Shown here: piece after piece, positions 7,227 through 10,090 of the stretch
Layout of the letters: every line of letters begins with the position of its first letter
Position numbering within the stretch: the stretch's first letter is position 1
NCBI GenBank assembly: GCA_026387135.1
Contig: JAPLMH010000039.1
Coordinates: 1-10,090, forward strand
Length of the DNA: 10,090 bases
Direction of reading: 5' to 3'
Origin: Candidatus Omnitrophota bacterium
GTDB lineage: Bacteria > Omnitrophota > Gorgyraeia > 2-01-FULL-45-10
Notes under the pieces: generated by a model
Databases searched by the model: none
The model's input: only the letters and a program-made list of their open reading frames with translations
What the model was told of the DNA's origin: nothing
Translations under genes and position numbers: made by a program

Positions 7227-7970
7227 ATGAAGCGATTCAGGCTTATTCGTTCAGGACCATCCGATGCCATGTCGAACATGGAGTTGGATGAAAATATATT
7301 CCGCACGTTTATGGAAGACGGAATTCCGACATTTCGTATATATGGATGGGCGTCACCATCATTCACATACGGTGTTTCTCAGAAGCCCGAAGATGAGATC
7401 GATATAAAGCGATGCGCGTCAGACGGCATCGGGATAGCCAAGAGGATGACCGGCGGCGGCGTTCTATTTCATAACAATGAAATAACCTATAGCCTTGTAT
7501 GCGCTAAAGAGGATATAGGGGAGCCTGACAGCGTATTCGTCTCATATCGTAAGATATGCTCTTTCTTGATATCTTTTTACAGGTCTTTAGGCCTCGACGC
7601 TTCTTTTGCGCTCGAGAGCGAGGATTTTAAAACAAAGTGCGCGCCGCACGAGCTCTGCAGCGCTTCACGCGAAAAGTACGACATCGTCATAAATGGTAAA
7701 AAGATCGGCGGCAATGCGCAGAAGAGAAAGAGACGCGCCGTCTTCCAGCATGGCTCGATACCTATAAGTATCGATTGGGCTCTCATGCGACGGTATGTGC
7801 GGCACCTGCCTGAAGATATTCATTCGGGAGTGACCACGCTTACCGAAGAGTTAAAACTCATCCCGGATAAGAGGGTTCTGGAAGATATGCTGATAGCCGC
7901 GGCCGCAAAAGAGTTCGATGCTCAATTCATAAAGGAAGAGTGCCCGCATGAAGCCATCATGGCTCAATAA
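7227..7970 (+). CDS. Lipoate-ligase-fold acyltransferase, probable LipM-type octanoyltransferase
   Basis: This protein has the BPL/LplA/LipB fold and is 247 residues long from the ATG at 7227. An in-frame ATG at 7167 would extend it 60 nt into gcvPB. The conserved sequence starts only after the inner methionine, which sits one base after the gcvPB stop, so the inner start is preferred. Motifs are KRMTGGGVLFHNNEITYSL (72-90) and GKKIGGNAQKRKRRAVFQHGSI (157-178), with K159 as the likely catalytic lysine. There is no C-terminal accessory domain like that of E. coli LplA. C144 lies 15 residues before K159, where I recall the acyl-thioester cysteine of LipM (octanoyl-ACP:GcvH transferase) to be, and NEITYS resembles LipM more than LplA. 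The following lipA needs octanoyl-GcvH, which fits this role. A salvage lipoate ligase remains possible. No Shine-Dalgarno is visible, so reinitiation after gcvPB is likely. Confidence 0.85.
   Translation: MKRFRLIRSGPSDAMSNMELDENIFRTFMEDGIPTFRIYGWASPSFTYGVSQKPEDEIDIKRCASDGIGIAKRMTGGGVLFHNNEITYSLVCAKEDIGEPDSVFVSYRKICSFLISFYRSLGLDASFALESEDFKTKCAPHELCSASREKYDIVINGKKIGGNAQKRKRRAVFQHGSIPISIDWALMRRYVRHLPEDIHSGVTTLTEELKLIPDKRVLEDMLIAAAAKEFDAQFIKEECPHEAIMAQ
7932..7940 (+). promoter_or_regulatory. Shine-Dalgarno region of lipA
   Basis: The purine-rich AAGGAAGAG ends 7 nt before the ATG at 7948, inside the end of the LipM-like gene. It supports the 7948 start and the 23-nt overlap between the two genes. 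Confidence 0.65.
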
Positions 7971-8781
7971 AAAGATACAGCTTGGCTCTTGCTCCGAAAT
8001 GAAGAGCCTCTTACGCGATATGAATCTTGAGACCGTCTGCGAGGTCGCGTCGTGCCCCAATATAGGCGAATGTTTTTCACGGTCTCACGCGACCTTCCTT
8101 ATTCTCGGCAAACAATGCACCCGCTCATGTAGTTTTTGTAATGTGGTAAAGGGCAGGCCTCTGCCTCCGGACGCTGAAGAGCCGGCCAGAGTGGCTATGG
8201 CTGTGAAGAAGCTTGCGCTTAAGCACGTGGTAATAACCAGCGTTACCAGAGATGACCTTATGGACGGCGGGGCGGGGATATTCGCCGATACGGTGCGACA
8301 TATACGAAAAAGTACGTCTCAAGTTACGATCGAACTCCTTATACCTGATTTTAAACTTTCATTAGATTCGCTTCGGGCTGTGGCTCTATCAGGGCCGGAT
8401 ATCATTGCGCATAACGTAGAGACCGTCCCGTCGCTCTACCGGTCCGTGCGTCAGGGGTCGGACTACAGGCGCTCACTGGACGTTCTGACCGCTATAAAAA
8501 AGATATCACAAGGCCTTAAGACAAAATCCGGCATTATGCTTGGGTTAGGCGAGAAAGAGGCCGAAGTCATTACCGTAATGGCAGATCTACGTGCCGCCCG
8601 ATGCGACTTCCTGAGTATCGGCCAGTATCTTGCTCCGAGCAAGCTCCATTACCCGGTTAAAGAATATGTAGCTCCGGAGCAATTTGCGTATTATAAGGAG
8701 AAGGGGCTATCGATGGGGTTTTCTCATATCGAAAGCGGCCCTTATGTGCGCAGTTCCTACATGGCCAGCGAATATAAATAG
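7948..8781 (+). CDS. lipA: Lipoyl synthase (radical SAM)
   Basis: LipA inserts two sulfur atoms at C6 and C8 of a protein-bound octanoyl chain, making lipoyl-GcvH. It uses two 4Fe-4S clusters and S-adenosylmethionine. At 277 residues it is close to family length. The auxiliary cluster is the C-x4-C-x5-C motif C31, C36 and C42 (CEVASCPNIGEC). The radical-SAM cluster is C-x3-C-x2-C: C57, C61 and C64 (CTRSCSFC). The C-terminal serine ligand motif RSSY is at 268-271. VTRDDLMDGGA, HNVETVPSLYRSVR, KSGIMLGLGE and FLSIGQYLAPSKLHYPV are all typical. The residue after the SAM cluster is Asn (CNV) where CDV is frequent, a mild variation. It overlaps the LipM-like gene by 23 nt. Its TAG stop falls inside the left arm of the inverted repeat that follows. 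Confidence 0.97.
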   Translation: MKPSWLNKKIQLGSCSEMKSLLRDMNLETVCEVASCPNIGECFSRSHATFLILGKQCTRSCSFCNVVKGRPLPPDAEEPARVAMAVKKLALKHVVITSVTRDDLMDGGAGIFADTVRHIRKSTSQVTIELLIPDFKLSLDSLRAVALSGPDIIAHNVETVPSLYRSVRQGSDYRRSLDVLTAIKKISQGLKTKSGIMLGLGEKEAEVITVMADLRAARCDFLSIGQYLAPSKLHYPVKEYVAPEQFAYYKEKGLSMGFSHIESGPYVRSSYMASEYK

Positions 8782-8840
8782 GGGACAGCGCCCTATTTTT
8801 TATACGCAATAGCATAAAATAGGGCGCTGTCCCCTATTTA
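8775..8840. repeat. REP/BIME-like perfect inverted repeat
   Basis: Two 25-nt arms (8775-8799 and 8816-8840) are perfect reverse complements around a 16-nt loop. Each arm is itself a palindrome: AAATAGGG and CCCTATTT form an 8-bp stem around a 7-nt loop (8776-8798, loop GACAGCG; 8817-8839, loop CGCTGTC). Two inverted copies of a small hairpin unit is the layout of REP/BIME elements, which are mobilised by RAYT (IS200-like) transposases; no such gene is in the window. The core GGGGACAGCGCCC is G+C-rich within AT flanks. The element fills the whole gap between lipA and the next gene and includes the lipA TAG (8779-8781). It could form one long hairpin or two short ones in RNA. Confidence 0.85.
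8776..8801 (+). terminator. Possible intrinsic terminator in the left repeat arm
   Basis: The left arm alone can fold into a hairpin (ATAGGG, 7-nt loop, CCCTAT, extendable to 8 bp) followed by a run of six T residues at 8796-8801. This would end the gcv-lip transcript just after lipA. The stem is short and only half G+C, and the competing 25-bp hairpin with the right arm has no T-run after it. Termination is therefore only a possibility. Confidence 0.35.
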
Positions 8841-8846
8841 ATACCT

Positions 8847-9974
8847 ATGGAAAAAGTAAAGATTACAATAGTTGGCGCAGGCGCGGTGGGCTTAAGCGTT
8901 GCCGCGGAGCTCTCCCGCACTCATAAAGATATAGTCGTAGTCGAAAGCTACCCCTCTTTCGGCCAGGAGACGAGTTCGCGCAACAGCGAAGTTATCCATG
9001 CCGGCATCTACTATCCGAAAGATTCCCTTAAACTAAAGACCTGCCTCGAAGGAAAGGCGCTCCTCTACGAATTCTCGGCGCGAAATAACATTTCTCATAA
9101 GCGCCTCGGGAAACTCATCATAGCTATCAATAAAAATGAGATGAAGGAACTCGAGAAACTTTACTCTCATGGCAGAAACAACGGCGTCGACGACCTGACA
9201 TTGATCACGAAGGCGGATGTAAAAAAAATGGAGCCTGGGATAAATGCCGAAGGCGCCATATATTCTCCTTCCACGGGCATTTTAGACACGCATGGCTTTA
9301 TGAAGTGCCTCGCCTCTATTTTTGAAAAGAATGGCGGCCAGATCGCTTACAATACGGAAGTGATCGGGATAGACAAAAAGAAGAGCGGATATGAAGTCAC
9401 GGTTATCGACAGCCAAAAAGAGAGTTTTAAACTAAATAGCGAAATAGTTATAAATGCGGCCGGACTCAATTCGGACAGAGTCGCTGCTTTCGTCGGATTG
9501 AAAAAGGCGGAATACAAATTAAAATATTGTAAGGGTGATTACTTTAGATTATCGCATTCAAAAGAGGCGAATATAAAACATCTTATATATCCTGTGCCAA
9601 AAGAGGACAGGGGTGGATTAGGCATACATCTTACATTGGATCTGACCGGCTCTATACGGCTGGGGCCGGACGATGAGTATGTTGAAAAGATAGATTACAA
9701 AATAGATCCTTCTAAAGCAAGGCTATTTTATGAAAGCGTCAAAACTTTTCTGCCGTTCGTGAAGCTAGAAGAGATTATGCCGGATACTTCGGGTATCCGC
9801 CCGAAACTTCAAGGCAAGGGCGAAGGCTTCAGGGACTTCATTATCCGTCATGAGGACGCCGGCGGTTTACCGGGCTTTGTCAATCTTATCGGCATCGAGT
9901 CCCCGGGCCTCACAGCCTCCCTATCCATCGCCAAAATGGTATCAAATATTACTAAATCAGGAGGGATCGTATGA
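8847..9974 (+). CDS. L-2-hydroxyglutarate oxidase-type FAD flavoprotein
   Basis: This 375-residue member of the DAO superfamily resembles LhgO/L2HGDH, which oxidises L-2-hydroxyglutarate to 2-oxoglutarate with FAD. The N-terminal Rossmann motif is IVGAGAVGLSVAAEL (G10, G12, G15), followed by the acidic ribose-binding E33 in VVVES. The family block SSRNSEVIHAGIYYP (43-57) is followed by GKLIIA, GAIYSPSTGILDTHGFM and the second FAD contact NAAGLNSDRVA. The C-terminal PDTSGIRPKLQGKG and LIGIESPGLTASLSIAKMV complete the fold. It looks full-length. Related proteins annotated only as 'NAD(P)/FAD-dependent oxidoreductase' may act on other 2-hydroxy acids or on glycerol-3-phosphate, so the substrate is not certain. 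No Shine-Dalgarno is visible, and the ATG is 7 nt beyond the inverted repeat. The stop overlaps the next gene's ATG. Confidence 0.88.
   Translation: MEKVKITIVGAGAVGLSVAAELSRTHKDIVVVESYPSFGQETSSRNSEVIHAGIYYPKDSLKLKTCLEGKALLYEFSARNNISHKRLGKLIIAINKNEMKELEKLYSHGRNNGVDDLTLITKADVKKMEPGINAEGAIYSPSTGILDTHGFMKCLASIFEKNGGQIAYNTEVIGIDKKKSGYEVTVIDSQKESFKLNSEIVINAAGLNSDRVAAFVGLKKAEYKLKYCKGDYFRLSHSKEANIKHLIYPVPKEDRGGLGIHLTLDLTGSIRLGPDDEYVEKIDYKIDPSKARLFYESVKTFLPFVKLEEIMPDTSGIRPKLQGKGEGFRDFIIRHEDAGGLPGFVNLIGIESPGLTASLSIAKMVSNITKSGGIV
9959..9964 (+). promoter_or_regulatory. Shine-Dalgarno site of the last gene
   Basis: A full AGGAGG lies 6 nt before the ATG at 9971, inside the flavoprotein gene. It is the strongest ribosome-binding site in the window and confirms that the gene starting at 9971 is real although only 40 codons are visible. 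Confidence 0.85.
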
Positions 9975-10090
9975 ATAAAGGATATCTTATACTGATGATG
10001 TCGACATTGTCGATAGCATTTTTACATTCGCTGGCGCCGGACCATTGGATGCCGTTCGCGGTGATAGGGAAGGCCAAAAAATGGTCGAAT
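9971..10090 (+). CDS. N-terminal fragment of a membrane protein with HX4DH motif (possible Ni/Co-type transporter)
   Basis: The first 40 residues of a gene that runs off the window end. They form one hydrophobic helix (about residues 4-18) leading into AFLHSLAPDHWMPFAVIGKA. H19, D24 and H25 make an H-x4-D-H motif, the signature of the first metal-binding helix of NiCoT/RcnA nickel-cobalt transporters. Related UreH/TauE-like membrane proteins carry similar 'HxxxPDH' segments, so the family is not settled by this fragment. The ATG overlaps the flavoprotein stop by 4 nt (ATGA) and has an excellent Shine-Dalgarno, so the two genes are translationally linked. No functional link to 2-hydroxyglutarate oxidation is evident. 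Confidence 0.7.
   Translation, partial: MNKGYLILMMSTLSIAFLHSLAPDHWMPFAVIGKAKKWSN

Noticed and set aside
6503..7366. Long minus-strand open frame (287 codons) opposite gcvPB and the LipM-like gene
   Set aside because: It lies wholly antisense to two well-supported genes and its translation shows no recognisable domain. It is explained by the codon bias of the plus-strand genes.
8771..8843. Target-site duplication AATA flanking the inverted repeat, as in a MITE
   Set aside because: AATA occurs at 8771-8774 and 8840-8843, but it is four AT-only bases in AT-rich sequence and the right copy overlaps the repeat arm. It cannot be told from chance.

Overview
This is a gene-dense bacterial window (roughly half G+C by eye). 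Every recognised gene is on the plus strand, and neighbouring genes are butted together or overlap by a few bases. The split P protein (GcvPA plus GcvPB) argues against a typical enterobacterial or eukaryotic glycine cleavage system. That version is common in Firmicutes, thermophiles and many uncultivated phyla. The overall style fits an uncultivated lineage such as Omnitrophota, but this is an impression and no marker gene here proves it.

Layout. Positions 1-1338 hold two membrane metal-transport genes: the tail of an NRAMP-type Mn/Fe transporter, and a CNNM/CorC-type protein overlapping it by 4 nt. Positions 1346-2903 hold a small HAD phosphatase of the MtnX type, overlapping an arginase-superfamily metalloenzyme of unknown substrate. 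Positions 2944-8781 are a glycine cleavage and lipoylation operon: gcvT, gcvH, gcvPA, gcvPB, a lipoate ligase/octanoyltransferase-family gene (probably LipM-like) and lipA. A near-perfect sigma-70-type promoter (TTGACA, 17 nt, TATGAT) overlaps the stop codon of the arginase-like gene. It predicts a gcvT transcript with almost no leader. A REP/BIME-like perfect inverted repeat of 25-nt arms fills the gap at 8775-8840 and includes the lipA stop codon. Downstream lie an L-2-hydroxyglutarate oxidase-type flavoprotein (8847-9974) and the first 40 codons of a membrane protein with an HX4DH motif.

How the genes work together. GcvPA/GcvPB decarboxylate glycine onto the lipoyl arm of GcvH. GcvT releases ammonia and makes methylene-tetrahydrofolate. 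The lipoyl arm must be reoxidised by dihydrolipoyl dehydrogenase, whose gene is not in the window. The two last operon genes would build the lipoyl group on GcvH: the LipM-like enzyme would attach octanoate, and LipA would insert two sulfurs. The operon therefore carries its own cofactor-assembly route. The links between the metal-transport pair, the HAD/arginase pair, the flavoprotein and the final transporter are only positional. No RNA genes, CRISPR arrays, insertion sequences or glycine riboswitch were seen, and no gap between genes exceeds about 65 nt.
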